From assembly GCA_021464415.1 (NCBI GenBank), contig CM038469.1:65453650-65517649 (forward strand): 64,000 bases of DNA. Direction: 5' to 3'. Below, one piece after another: positions 11,100-24,006 of this stretch (position 1 is the stretch's first letter; every line of letters starts with the position of its first letter). The position numbers and the translations under genes were made by a program. The notes under the pieces are model-generated. The model was not told the DNA's origin. It ran no database searches and worked only from the letters and a program-made list of their open reading frames with translations. The stretch is from Lonicera japonica. Lineage: Eukaryota; Streptophyta; Magnoliopsida; Dipsacales; Caprifoliaceae.

Positions 11100-11284
11100 A
11101 TGACTTAAATACCCCTAGTTTTTAACACATGACATGGCTCCGTTAATTTTTATCGGTGAAATTTGACGGAGTGGCTAATGGTAACATTTTTTAAAAGTTT
11201 AATGATGCGATTGTAACAAAATTTAGTTCAGTGGCCATTGGTAAAAATGGCCAATAGTTCAGTGGCCATTAATGATATTTACTC
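11100..11284 (-). repeat. Right terminal inverted repeat of the Pack-MULE
   Basis: Reverse complement of the left arm with scattered substitutions and a short extra copy of a GGCCACTGAACTA-type motif near its outer end. Confidence 0.8.
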
Positions 11285-11293
11285 TAGATAATT

Positions 11294-12652
11294 TGTATAT
11301 CAAATGCATATTTGTAAAGTAGGCAATTAATAAAAAAACATTTTTTGAGAAAAATAGATGAAAAATTGGACTTGCATCCCCTTCAATACTTTTACTAATA
11401 GGTTGCACGCCAAATAAAAATATCAAATAGGATCAAATATGATAAAAAAAAAATTGATCAAATGAATAACACTTATTTATATATTGCATTTGACGCAGTC
11501 TTAGATTAAAATGATGGAATGTGATTTTATAATCCAATCCATAGTTTGAAATTTAGCACATGAAACTATTATTTTATCAATTTTATTAACATACTTTTAT
11601 TGTGCATTCCATACAGTAAATTGTTACAATTTCACTAAATTTTAATATAAAATAATTGTCATATGTCTTGACTAAGTTAAACAGGAAAAAAAAATCCCAT
11701 CGGTATCTCTGTTATATATATAGGGGAAACTTTATTTATAATTTAATTCTTTAACAAATTAATTTACTTCCTATATTTAATACATGTATTATCGTGATGA
11801 TTTAGAATATGTAAATACAAGTTACAACTAATTAGCATGGGATTTCAATCGATATAAAAAGTGTGTTTGACGTGTTAGATTAAAGAATTTGATAGAATTA
11901 TTTAATTGCATTTAGATAAGATAAAATAATCCCATTTTTTATGTAGAATTTGTTAACTTTTCTCTTTTTTAATGTGCATGTAGCATTTGGTGATAGTAAA
12001 AAAGGATTTTTATAAAATTTTAAGGTAAAAATGTCTTTTTCCCCTTGATCCTCTATCCTCCAAGTAACCAAATTAATAATCCCATAGTATATATTGGTTT
12101 ATTAAAATTTTAGAAGTTTGTCCGCAGAAATGAAAGGAATGAAATAGTAGAGAGGAGAGATACGGGGTAGGTATAGACGTGTAGTTATGAACGGGATTGA
12201 CAAAAGTGGATGGGGGGGATTTTTTAACATGTGGTGAGAAAATGTGCAGCAGTTTGCATGTTATATGACACGTCGGCGTTGAATTTTGTGATCGACGTGC
12301 ATATACGTCGATTTAAAAAGTCAACGAGATGTAACTTTTTATGATAAATTTATAAATAAGGTCAAGTTATTTCGTTAGGCTCGGTATAAATACTCCGTAT
12401 TTGGTTAGGACGGGAATGAATTAATTATAGTAGGCGCAAATTAGTCCGAACCTTTTTTTTTTTTTTTTGTTATACTAAAAGAAAAATAAAAAAGTAACAA
12501 ATAAAGTAAGCAAGTCGAGGGAAGAATTTTTAATTTTTTTTTCAGGAACTTAAAATTTATTTGTGTGTGATTAAGGTGTGAAAGAATTGTCCACTAAAAA
12601 TTAAATATAACCGTACAACCATTAGCTATATTGAAAGCTAGACCCTATTCTT
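11294..12652. other. AT-rich intergenic spacer
   Basis: No gene or bounded mobile element could be supported. Long A/T runs and short direct repeats only. Confidence 0.45.
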
Positions 12653-12655
12653 TTA

Positions 12656-13165
12656 GGGTGTGTTTGACTGTTTTTGTTTTTCATGAAAAATACTCATTTT
12701 TCACTTAATTTGATAATTTAAGGTGTTTGATTAGCTTTTTTTTAGGGAAAATATTTTCTCACTTTTGCTCACACACTTGCATTTTTCACCAAAACAAGGA
12801 AAATATTTTCTTTTGGGGGGGGGTTGTATTTATTTTTCAAGCAATTGCACAGTTTTCGAGACACTGTTTTACCCATTTTTTACATTTAAAATGCTATAAC
12901 TTAAAATACAAAATTTAATATTTAAAATCTAATAATCAAGATCAATTAGACAAGATCCATCATGACTATAGAATTATGTAAAAAAAAATACCCATAATTT
13001 TTTTTACATTAAAAATGCCATAATACAACCAATATTTTCCGGGTAAAAAATTAAGGAAATCAAACACATTTAATTGCATTTTTCATGCAACTCAATTCTA
13101 GGCAATTCAATTTCTTGAAAATTATTTTTTTTACGCAAATTCCATACTTACAATCAAACGCACCC
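12656..13165. mobile_element. Tourist-like MITE, GGGTG family (copy 1)
   Basis: A 510-bp element with terminal inverted repeats GGGTGTGTTTGACTG on the left and the complement of GGGTGCGTTTGATTG on the right, flanked on both sides by TTA (12653-12655 and 13166-13168). A three-base TWA duplication is the PIF/Harbinger signature. The interior has subterminal motifs TTTTCATGAAAAAT and GGAAAATATTTTC. No coding sequence. Confidence 0.75.
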
Positions 13166-13168
13166 TTA

Positions 13169-15861
13169 ATAATAAAACTATCGGGGACATTGATGCCTCG
13201 TCCTTATTCAGACTTTGCGCTGGTCAATTTCAATTTTACTTCGAAAGTCGCCCGCCAGATTTGGATCAAGTAATCTTCAACGCCATATCTTCATTTATGA
13301 AATTTCAAAGTAGCATTTCTACCTCAGTTAAAACCTTTACAGAGTTGTAAAAATATTATTGAAAATATTAAAGGCTATGATGTTTATAGTATCTGTGTTG
13401 GGTCCGACATCATGTTGGGAATTTTGGTGGAATCTGCCAAGTGCCCGTCCTTATCGTTTTCTTTCTCGCCACACGAGTCTAACTGATGTGTTCATTGGAT
13501 TGCTACTAAGAACAAAAAGAGGTCTTGTTTTCGTAGGATTGGAAGTCCTCTATCCCCCAGATTATGCAAAGCTAATTTATCTTGATTTGCCTCCCGATGG
13601 CATTGGTTAATTTTTAATTTTTGTTGTTTTTCATTTTTTAACTCAAAAAAAGTTCTTAAAATTACTATATTGACGGAAAAGTATTCGTCTTCACTCCTAC
13701 GTTGCTAAAGAGAAATATGTATATTTTTACATTTTGGTTCAAGTGCCATTTATCCTTGTTCCAATTTTAGAAGTTGTGGGTTTTATTCTCCATTTAGTAG
13801 AATTTTTAATTTTTTCAATAGAAATGAGGTAAAAATGTCTTGTGTAGCAATGTTTTTCGCAAATAAACCAATGAATAATATTTTTTTAAAATAAAAGCCT
13901 AGATATTATTATCATTTTTAAATAAGGTCTTATTTACCAATTGTGTTTTAAAATAAGAGCTTTGACCGAGTGCAAACTTAATTTTGCACAAAATTGTGTT
14001 TTGTGCAAACTTAACTTTGCAGCAAAAAAAATTAATACAAATTTGTTTTGCATGTTGTGTGTATATTTTTTAACAAGTATATTCTTATGTTTCATTCATA
14101 AAATTTTAAAATAATATCAAATAAACACAAATACATAGTAATGTTTTAGAAAATAAGGAGTGCAAACTTAACTTTGCATAACTTTGAAAAATTATTATAT
14201 ACATTTTATTAATAAATAGGTTTTGAATATGTAATTTGTTAAAATTATTCTAAAATATTGTCAATTAAACACACTTATTTATAATAATATGCTAAAAAAC
14301 ATGTAATACAAACTTAATTTTGCATGATTTCATAAAAAATACAATTTTAAAAACTACTGAAAAGTTAACTTTGCACTCCTTTTGGAGTTTTGTCAAATAT
14401 AGGTCCTTAATTTACAAGAATATTATTTCCTGATTCTTTTGCAAAAAACATTTTCAAATAAGCCATATTTTTCAATATCTTCCTTTTTTCAAAGAGAGAA
14501 ACTATAAACTTTGCTCGGAACTTTTTTGATTCATCCTACTAGCTCTGCCCTTTCAAAATCAACACTTTTTTCTTTACAAAATAATTTTTTTATAGAAGTC
14601 TCCAATCTATTTTCTTCTTTTCTAAAACGAACAGTCCACAAATGGTAAAATTCACGTCTAACCTATTATGGATTAAATTTCTCTCCTCTTTTTTTTTTTT
14701 TTTTTTTTTGATAAAATAGATCAACAAAATTTAACAATCATGTGCATGTGAATCGAACCTGAGACATTTTATATTATAAAGACATAAAAGATACCAATAA
14801 ATTATAAGGCCGTTAGTTATTGCCACTCAAACTTTAAAATCCTAAAATTTAACAAAGAATTTATCTATATATCCCATGTAAAAAAAGGGTAAATCCCATA
14901 TTAGATCGCCCATTACAAATGGACGTCGGAAATAAATACGCAGTATGGCAATGCCCATGTCCAATGGGTTATACAGATTCCTTTTATTACAGAGGTCAAT
15001 TGCTCCCTTTAATTTTAAAACATTGGTATTTTAATGTTAAATTAAATTAAAAATATACATGTATTGGTACCTCTGTTCTCTTTTGATTAAAACAAAAAAA
15101 TATACTAGTAGTTGTAATTTTTTACCTCCATCTTAATTATTTTTTTAGTGCTATATATAATTGCCCCTTTACTAAAATCCTGGCTTTGTCCCTACTTCTA
15201 AATCTATGGTGTACATAAGCTCTGTTTAATAATAAGAAGAAAAATAATACAAAAAAAAATTAATTTATGTAAAAATTTGAAAAATAAGTTAAGTAATATG
15301 ATGAGATATTATATACATTTTAACCTTTTGATGAAAAAAAAAAATTCTTTTAGTGGGGGGAGGAAGAAAAAAAATCACAAAGAATAAAGAAGGATGAAGG
15401 ATGAAGAAGAATGAAGAAGTCTATTACGATAAATAAGTATGAGATGTAGAGTATCTCACCACATCATTCGACTCATTTTCTAACTTTTAACATAATAATT
15501 ATTTTGCCATAATTTTTCAACTTGTTATCAAATATAACTTTAATGTTCATTTAGTTCTAGTACATTGCGCGCTGAACAACTTTGTGAATCAAGTTGTCAG
15601 GAAGAGAGACATGGGGGATGCTAAAACTTGGAATTATCCTATGTACACAAATATACGATATATCTATACAAGCATACGATGTAGGTTCGTAACTACTTTA
15701 TCAAATTTTTAGGCTTTATGATATACTTGTCAGTAGTGTAGTCATAAAAAAAAATAGCAGGATCATTTAATAAGGATTATCTATTTTGCATGATAAAGCT
15801 AAAATACAAGTGGATAAAACTGGAGCATTGACACCACTTTTTATTGTACGAATTTTAATGG
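13169..15861. other. Intergenic spacer with near-palindromic motif series
   Basis: No gene supported; the frame at 13359-13610 has no recognisable domain. At 13970-14385 a motif like TGCAAACTTAACTTTGCA recurs five times (about 13974, 14008, 14161, 14309, 14367). Long T tracts occur at 14690-14710. Confidence 0.5.
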
Positions 15862-15869
15862 GAGTTACT

Positions 15870-16584
15870 CAGTGGTAGAGTCGGGAATTTAAGTAAGGGG
15901 CGAAATTCAAAACACACAAAAATATATTTAAAGTCAAAAATTTGAATGTAAATATAATAATATTAATAATAATTCTTTATAGAACTCAAATAGCGAATGT
16001 GAACAATTACGATAAATTACAATAATACAACACAAATATAATAGTATTAATAATATTATGCAATTAATTAAGAAACACAACTAATATTATTTAAGCAATT
16101 CATAAATAAAATTGTAGTTAATATTAAAAAGTAGATTTAAGAAATGATTTACCTTGCTAGTGTTGGAAAAATGGATAAAATATCATTTTCGAGCCATTTT
16201 GAGGGTAAAACCCATTTCGAACTATGGGTAAATCCCACATGAAAACTTTCGGAAAAATTTTGATGGGTTTATAAAAAGCATCTCTTATGAACTTGACAAG
16301 CATTTAAAAAAAAAAAGGCTCTCTCGTGCCCGCGCTAGGCCATGTTTTGTACCCGGATTATCTTATAGTCTAGATACCCTTGAAACTAAATTTTAAATTT
16401 CATGCATAGGTCCTTATATATAGTTATGTCTCTTGCACTTTGGTTGCCCTCAAGTATTAGTTTTCTACACATAAATCTCTCTACATGTTTTTTTGACAAA
16501 AAAGCAAGCCCATATATAATAATAAAAATTCAAAATCAAGTGGGGGCGCTCGCCCCCACTTGTCCCTACATAGCTCCACCTATG
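15870..16584. mobile_element. Small non-autonomous hAT element
   Basis: A 715-bp element starting CAGTGGTAGAGTCGGG and ending with the complement of CATAGGTGGAGCTATG, both close to the plant hAT terminus. The flanks are GAGTTACT (15862-15869) and GAGTCACT (16585-16592), an 8-bp duplication with one mismatch, the length expected for hAT. Near its right end is a perfect 12-bp stem hairpin (16537-16562). No transposase remains. Confidence 0.7.
16537..16562. repeat. Perfect GC-rich hairpin in hAT subterminal region
   Basis: CAAGTGGGGGCG followed by CT and the exact reverse complement CGCCCCCACTTG. It stands out in AT-rich surroundings. Its position near a hAT end suggests a subterminal structure. 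Confidence 0.85.
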
Positions 16585-16592
16585 GAGTCACT

Positions 16593-18819
16593 TGTGCATT
16601 TTACCTCATTTTTAGTTTTACTATACCATTTATTTCTGCTCCTCTCATATTGAGAATGATCAACAAACTCCATTGCTCACAAGGTAACTCCGCTTCGGAT
16701 ACTTATTGTTATATGACATGTAAGTTTTGAGTTCCATTTTTGTGAACCATATAATTATTACGTTATGATGTTAGTGTTGACAGCCAAGTGGCTTTTATGT
16801 ACTTGAGTTTCCACTCTCTTCTAGGGCTTGCATGATCCAATTCAAACCAGCTAAAACTGACTAATCCATCTCAATCTAATTCAATTTTGCTCGATTATAT
16901 GAATTGATCGGATTTAATTGAAGTCATTTCTCGAAAAAAGAAAAATATTAGATTTGTTTTGATTTTTTGGCGATAGGAACCAATCCAGAAAGAAAAAAAG
17001 TGACAAAAAATAAATAAATAAATAACAGGTGTAGTTCTAGACCAAAATATATATATATATATATGTTAAGTGAAAAATAGGTAGCAACTTTGTGGTTGCA
17101 TGCTTTCTATACTGTGCCTTTCGGTTCATTCAGTTTTAGTTATTTGAATGTACTTTGATGGCATGTCCAATGTAGTTTGTTTCAATTTCAAATATTGAAA
17201 CGCACATGAAAGTGACGAATAGACGGTAGTCCGTTGCAGCATATTGGGCTTATTGGCTCTATTCTCCTATTTTCATATTCAATTCTCTATCGAATTAAAA
17301 CCGATCAAATCCGACGTTTAGTTTGATCAGATTGCACTGGTTTAGCAAGATATGTTTGATTAAAATAGATGTTAAATTTTAAACTAGTTATCAAATCGGA
17401 TAATGTTCGAATGATTTAAAAATCATTGGATTGGATTAGATCGGATGCTCGCTTTATGCAAGACATATAATAAGGACAGAGGGAAAAGGGGGTGCACTTG
17501 GCCCCCCTAATCTTCCGATGGCAATCCAATTGCCAGATACAAATCCTTTCTTCTTCTTTTTTGTTATTTTACCTTTTAAATTATTTTTAAAAATTGCAAA
17601 TATATGTATGTAATGAAATTCCCCCCTCTTGACTTTTAAAAATTTACTAATAGTATTAATTTTGCTCCCTCAATCTTAAATAAAAATAATATGAGTACTA
17701 AATTTTCTTTTACAATTTACAAAATATTATACTAATATTAAACTCGTTGTGACTTAAAAAAAATCTGACTCCGCCCCCTCTATCCAAGGTAAGTTAGTTT
17801 CATCGGTGATGTAAAAAATTATATATTTTAAGACTATATATGGATCACTTAGCAGGGAAGAAACAAAATTCATGGAAAGTTTTTTCCACAATAAAATTTA
17901 AATTTACGTAGGAATATGGTCCATTGGGCATACACTGGTTTATTGGTCCATTGGGCGTGTTTGGAATATTGTCTTGGCCCGGCTTACAATGGCTTATTGG
18001 TCCATTGGGCGTCTTCCTTAAAAATGGGTTCAGGGTCTTTTTGGCACTTGGGGGGACCCAAATGTGGTGTTTACAAATCTTTTAAATTCCATAATAATAT
18101 TAAAAAAATAAAATTCATAATAATTAATATTGATTAAATTTTTTTAAAAATCAATTCAATATCAAGACATCGTGAGTTCTATTCCTTCCGGCTTCAAAAA
18201 CTTTGGAGGCCAACAGTAGATTATATTAGTCTTACATTTAATATGGTGTAAGGACACCTTACGAAAGACCATATATATATATATCAATTATTAGTCGTGG
18301 AATGGAGTGGTTCGTCAAGAAAAAATTAATAATACAATTTTGTAACATAATAAGTCCAAAAAGAAATAGAATTTTTAAAATCAACTTTAATCATGGATCA
18401 TACAGATGTAACAACGTTTTAGAGGCTATCAACGACATCTCAGCAAGCAATTACAGCCATTGCAACATTTTTATAATTATCTTACGATTCAATATGCAAT
18501 AACTTCTTGTTGTGACTTAGGTTATATTAAAGATTCCACAAGCCGAAACTTTTACAAACAATTGGCGTGCAATATTTAACCAAGGACATCATTCATTATG
18601 CTGACTTAGGTTATATTAAGGTATAATTTTATTTTATTTTAAAAAAAAACCTAGGATTACATCCCTATTTTTGAAACATATTATTATAGTAATAATAAAA
18701 CCTTTCACCCCATTCCTGACGAGACATACCAAGATCTCTAGATTTGGGTGTGCACATTTACTACTAGATTAATCAATTAAGTAAATAAATAATTTATGTT
18801 GTTACATAACCACCATACC
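16593..18819. other. Intergenic spacer
   Basis: No gene supported. An AT dinucleotide run lies at 17047-17064. A near-repeat TTATTGGTCCATTGGGCGT occurs at about 17939 and 17993. A possible but unproven hAT-like pair of ends lies at 17474-17791. Confidence 0.4.
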
Positions 18820-20866
18820 CCCTTTATTTTTTTATTTTTCTAAATTACCTACAAAGATCTAATTGCAAATAATAATAAGAGCACTTTCTTTTTTATTTTT
18901 CTAAATTACTTACAAAGATCTAATCATATAACTAATACTAATAATAGAAAAATTCCACCCCTATCCTCCATGTGTCCTTTTGAAGAATTTGCCAAGTGTT
19001 CTCTCTTTCCATTTTCTTTCCAATTTAAAAGTCGCATTCTTATCTCTACAATTTAAATACAAAAAAAACTTGTACCCAAAATTAAAAACCTACTTCCCAC
19101 TTTTCAATTTCTCTCTCCAATTTAAAAATGTCACCACCTATCAGATAACTTCCTTTTCCCCAATTTCCTACATCCCATCTCTTAATCTATCTCCTCTCCC
19201 TCGCTCCCTCCCTCTCTAAAATTAACTCACCCTAGCACATCCACCGTTGCTGCATAGTATTTACAGTTGTAACATTCCCATTTATCTCCGTACTTTTTAA
19301 GAATATTGTTCTCCTCCATTTCTTTGCATGCATGGATATAAATATATTTATATATATGCCCAATAAAATATTTGGTATTTTCATGTTGGTATAGATATGT
19401 ATTTATGTATATAGCATGATATGCGTAGTTTTTTTGCAAATATCTTTCAATATCAATAGTTTTAAATATTTTGGACCACAACAATATCCCATAAATTCAT
19501 CTAATATTCTCTCTTTCTTTCTACAATGAGAATTTTCCCTTCTATACTATTTAATTATACCTTGAATGTCATAATATCGGCGTAATGTTTTTTCTCACCT
19601 CTTTAATTATGTCATGCACATTTTGTATTCTCTATCACAATTTACATAACTTCTTTATGATAAAAATCTTAACCACCATTATCAACCCATATTATATATA
19701 GTTCATGAACAACGAAAGCACTATCCTACACTTTCATTCATTAAACAAGCTATGTATAAAGAAAAAGTAACAATATAATAAAATATATATTCAAAGTTGA
19801 TTGTAGGATCATTTTGTAGTAATTTTTTATGACTATTCAATTATAATTCTTGATGGATTCAATTTCTTATTTTATGTTTGATATATAATATATATTGATA
19901 GTTGTTTATATAAAATTAGGTACTTTATTAAGTCTTACTCAAACATGTTATATTAATTTATCTGTTTATATATTTGATTGCTTTCCAATTTCACAATTTT
20001 TCCTATAGATCGATTACTCTCCCTTCTTAATTTTACCGTGCTTCATTTGCTTAATCGGTCCACCATCATTCAATTCCTTCAAGTTTGTTCTTTTCACTTC
20101 TCCCAGTTCCACCATTTTATATTTATTTACTTTGTTTACAATATATAAAAATAGAATAGTTATGAAAAGCAAAATTTTTCTCATAATATAAATATATATT
20201 ACATATATGTTTTTGTATCCATTTTCACTTATTGTAAATTTTCCTCATTTTTTTATATAGGGCAATTGATGTTTGATATTTGTCAATCAATGTTTTCACA
20301 CAGTAACTCTCACTTTAAAGTAATATCCATACCTCAAATGTTAATGTTTTCATTAATTTAGTGGATGCATATTGTTTTAAAATCAATAGTTGAATATAAA
20401 AATTGCAATTACATACTTATGAAAAAGAAATTGGTGATTGTTGACAATCTTTATATATATATATATAATAATAATAGTTAACATTTCTATGTGCTTATGT
20501 ATGTGCTTATATTTACAATATCTTAAAACATTAATTTTTGGTATTCCACCGATCACTCAATAACTAGGTTAACTAATTTTATTTTTTTTCAAACCTTTAC
20601 CTATTAGTTAAATAGATTCATTAAAGTCTCTGATATTTATATTGATTTTGTTCTCTTTTCTTACTTTTTTCTACCAAGCCACAAATTATTTTAAGAGAAT
20701 GCTCACATTGCTTTAAAAAGCAATATACTATTTTATAAGGATCATCTATTACTTTAAAAACAATTTTGATAACAAGTAAGATAGCCTTTAATATAATTTT
20801 GCGAATCTGTAAAATATATGTGCATCGCACGGGTTACAAAACTAATTGCAAATAATAATAAGAGCC
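18820..20866. other. AT-rich segment bounded by a 24-bp direct repeat, Helitron-like 3' end
   Basis: The 24-bp string beginning CTAATTGCAAATAATAATAA occurs at about 18858-18881 and 20843-20866. Just before the right copy is GTGCATCGCACGGGTTAC followed by AAAACTAA|TT, which looks like the hairpin plus CTRR end of a plant Helitron. A matching 5' TC end was not located. At 18830-18926 a block containing ATTTTTCTAAATTAC and ACAAAGATCTAAT is duplicated about 61 bp apart. No gene seen inside. Confidence 0.45.
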
Positions 20867-23800
20867 TCGAGGCAAATACCACTTTCTCGTCTCTTTTGTG
20901 TTGGGACATTTACAACCCAACGATAATTGTTGCTAGGTAAGCAAGGGTCCTGTGAATGACACAAGCAAAACATGAAATTGCAATATAACTTTATAAAATT
21001 GTCTTCTTCCTTAGAAACCATTAATAATTAATATCACATGGACCAACCTGTAGTGAATAGACCCACTGAGCAAATAAACCAGACAAGTAGTGAAAAGAAT
21101 TCAATCAACCAGGCCAATTATTCAATATATAACCTCTTGTAGACCTCATAGTGCTCAATAATTGAACAACCACCCACATTGTATATAATTGAAGGCATGC
21201 AAAAGACAAGGTTCTCAACTGCTAATTAGACCCTCACCGTCTTTAATATTAATATATATATATATATATATATTAGTCATTAGATAATTTCTAATATTTT
21301 TTGTTATATTTTTTTAAAATTAAATAAACATATAAAATTATATTTGATCAAATAGTAATAACATGTGCCATTTAAGTTTAATGATCGGAGTTAGAGTTCC
21401 TGCTTAAATATTATTTTATTATAAGTTTTGAACAGTATGTAAAAGATAATTTTGTAATTTTAAAAACTTACTTTAAAGTATTTTTTTCACGCTTTATAAA
21501 TAATATAAATAGATAATAGTTTAAATATGTAATTGGATAGAGTTGACAAGAGGTTAGTTCTTTTATCACTCATGTTATATTATTTATCGAGGGATCTAGG
21601 GCACTGTCAATGACAAAAATATAGAGTCAATTGTTACACAATTGATTATTGGATGGCATGCTTTTGGATAAAAATAAATGTTTGGTAGAATCATTGTATT
21701 TTACTAATTAAAATGGTATATTTTATCTCTCGATCTTATTACATATTAAGAAATGTGAGTAATTGAAGGTGCGATTTAGTGATTGTAATATTATATGTTA
21801 TCTATGTCTTTATTTAAGAGTACCCGGTGTAAATTTCAATTTTTTTTAAAATAAATGTAATTTGAACTTTCAGAAATATCCCAAAACTTAAAATTCTGAA
21901 TGGAGAAAATTTCTTTAGTACAGTGATAGTACATACTAACATTAAGAACTAGAAATGGAAAACTCGCGTATTAAAAACTGATCATTATAATTCAATAAAT
22001 ATCAGTACTATTATATAAACTCAAAATTAATTTCAAATCGTCACAAAGCCATATCAAAATTTTGAATTGCCGCTTTTAACCACTAAAAAAATTTGCTTGA
22101 AAGATAATTTGAACCTTTGATCTTAATTAATACAAAGTCACATGCACTAAATATTTGGTTCATATCTATCATTATTATTAAAATATTTTCTTCAAATTAT
22201 ATATATATACAAGTAGTTAACATATCACGTTCTGTGAATATTCTAATATATATATATATATCGAACTGACTAAGATTATATCACAATAAAAAGAAGTGCC
22301 AAACGGGGTGGGGATAGGAGATCGAGTCTCAAGATTAGAGTAATTATTAGCCAGATAGTTGTACGGTAATAAAATGAATTTTTCAATCTCTAATTATTTT
22401 GTAGCTTACTTATAGCAATGAGTTCCTCTAAAATGTGCCCCCCCCCCCCCCCCCCCCCCCAACCCATCCAATTTTTTTTTTTGATTAGTATGGGGACATA
22501 TGATTGTAGATATAATCTATATAGCGTGTAGATCACTTTTCTTAAATTTTACAAAAAAAATCAACCTAAAAATAAGTGCATTGAAAAATTGATATATCTG
22601 TGCATTTTCGATCGACGTTGAAATTTTTTGATGATTATCTCATCCTTTCACTCATTTTTAGGTTGATTTTTTTTATAATTTTTCGTATAGGTGGTCTACT
22701 CACTGTATATAGATCATCTCTATAAATTTTTATTAAAAGATTTATCTATTTGCCTCTTCAAATGAAAGAATGTCTCTTTATAATCTAACACTACATATAT
22801 AATTATAGATATAAGCATTGGATTCTTAAAATGGACTGAAAAGTCAGTTGCAACTCTTTTCAAAAATTAAACAGTAATATGATATGAACTATACATCGAC
22901 CTTTTAAAGCAAAAATATTTAGATCAACTTGGTGTCGAATTTTCTATAGACTATATAGTAAAATAAGACAATTATTGAATTAATCACATTGAAATGTTTT
23001 CAAACACCCCCCTAAATCAATCCTTTCGATCATTAACCACGTATCATTATCACGAGGCTAGTAGAAGTTCCTCCCTCTGCTCAAAAGAGACATGCTTCAT
23101 CACAAAATTTAAAGGCGTATTATCACATGAACAAAGTTTATTCGTCATTCCCTCGCTTGTTAATGTTTTATACTTCATGTGTTATGACAATTATTAGTTG
23201 TTTTTAAAAAAAATTAAAAAAGGGAAAGTCTAACTATTTTCCCTTTACTACAATATTATCAAAAATCACTCAATCTCGAATGAAACTCGAAGTCAGGATT
23301 TCTCATGAATTAAGATGTGTGTCTTAATTACTAACAAGGTTAGTCCGATCCACCCACTCTATTAGTTATTTTAAGTTAGTAAGCAATTTTATTTTTTAAC
23401 TACAAAGTAATGTTAGTCAGATCGTGAATAAAGTTTATATTCTTTAATTAAATTAAATTTATGCTCATTATTTATCACGTCATTTTATACAGTACACTTG
23501 TTTTAAATTAATTTTTACTTTTAATTAACCGTACCTTCCGACACAAATAATACCTAATATATATTATAAACATTTATACATATATATATATATATATATA
23601 CTAGCTCAGTAGCTCATGCACTTAAACAGCTAATCTCACATGAAACCCCTCTCTTAGCTGTTGAAGAATTTTTGTTGCACTTATAATTTATTTTTTCTAG
23701 TGGCTACACCTACATCACATGACAAAATCTAGTTGTAACACATGCCTTTCTGGGACATTGTGTTTCCTCACAAAATTGAAAAATTAATCTCCCCTGGAAA

Positions 23801-23960
23801 AATGGACCCTTGACCCTCTTTTCTTCCACCTTAGCCTCATTGGTTTTCATTATTATATATTTTTTATTTTTGGCTCTCCCATTGAGATTTTTTTTTGGAC
23901 CTTATCCTTGTCACTTCATTGTTAGATCAATTTTTGGGTTTTGTTTAAATTACTCAATAG
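20867..23960. other. Intergenic spacer upstream of the HMA gene
   Basis: No gene supported. It contains AT-dinucleotide runs at 21251-21274 and 23579-23600, a 23-base C run at 22438-22460, and an imperfect palindrome at about 22550-22680 whose arms are AATCAACCTAAAAATAAGTG and CACTCATTTTTAGGTTGATT. Confidence 0.5.
22438..22460. repeat. Poly-C homopolymer, 23 bases
   Basis: Uninterrupted C run followed by AACCC and a T run. Unusual in this AT-rich DNA; the exact length may be an assembly or sequencing estimate. Confidence 0.9.
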
Positions 23961-24006
23961 GGTCTTTATTTTGTTGGAAATAAATATTGATAGAGATATA
24001 TATATG

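Larger units (their letters stand above)
9956..11284. mobile_element. Pack-MULE (Mutator-like element with captured gene pieces)
   Basis: A 1329-bp element with terminal inverted repeats of roughly 180 bp: the left arm 9956 to about 10141 (GAGTAAATACCATCGATG...) is the reverse complement, with some changes, of the right arm from about 11100 to 11284. The arms share long runs such as TTTTACCAATGGCCACTGAA and TTTGTTACAATCGCATCATT. It is bounded by a perfect 9-bp duplication TAGATAATT (9947-9955 and 11285-11293), diagnostic of Mutator-like transposons. There is no transposase. The interior holds a broken ubiquitin-protease segment and a second acidic gene-like piece, both on minus, plus purine-rich filler. 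This fits the Pack-MULE class of gene-capturing elements. Confidence 0.9.

Noticed and set aside
13359..13610. Open frame of 83 codons
   Set aside because: No recognisable family, no splice partners and no start context. It may be a relic but cannot be supported as a gene.
16537..16562. Rho-independent terminator
   Set aside because: The hairpin has the right shape, but this is eukaryotic nuclear DNA and it lies inside a hAT element.
17474..17791. Another hAT element with GGACAGAGGG-like ends
   Set aside because: The ends look similar when inverted, but no 8-bp duplication could be found.
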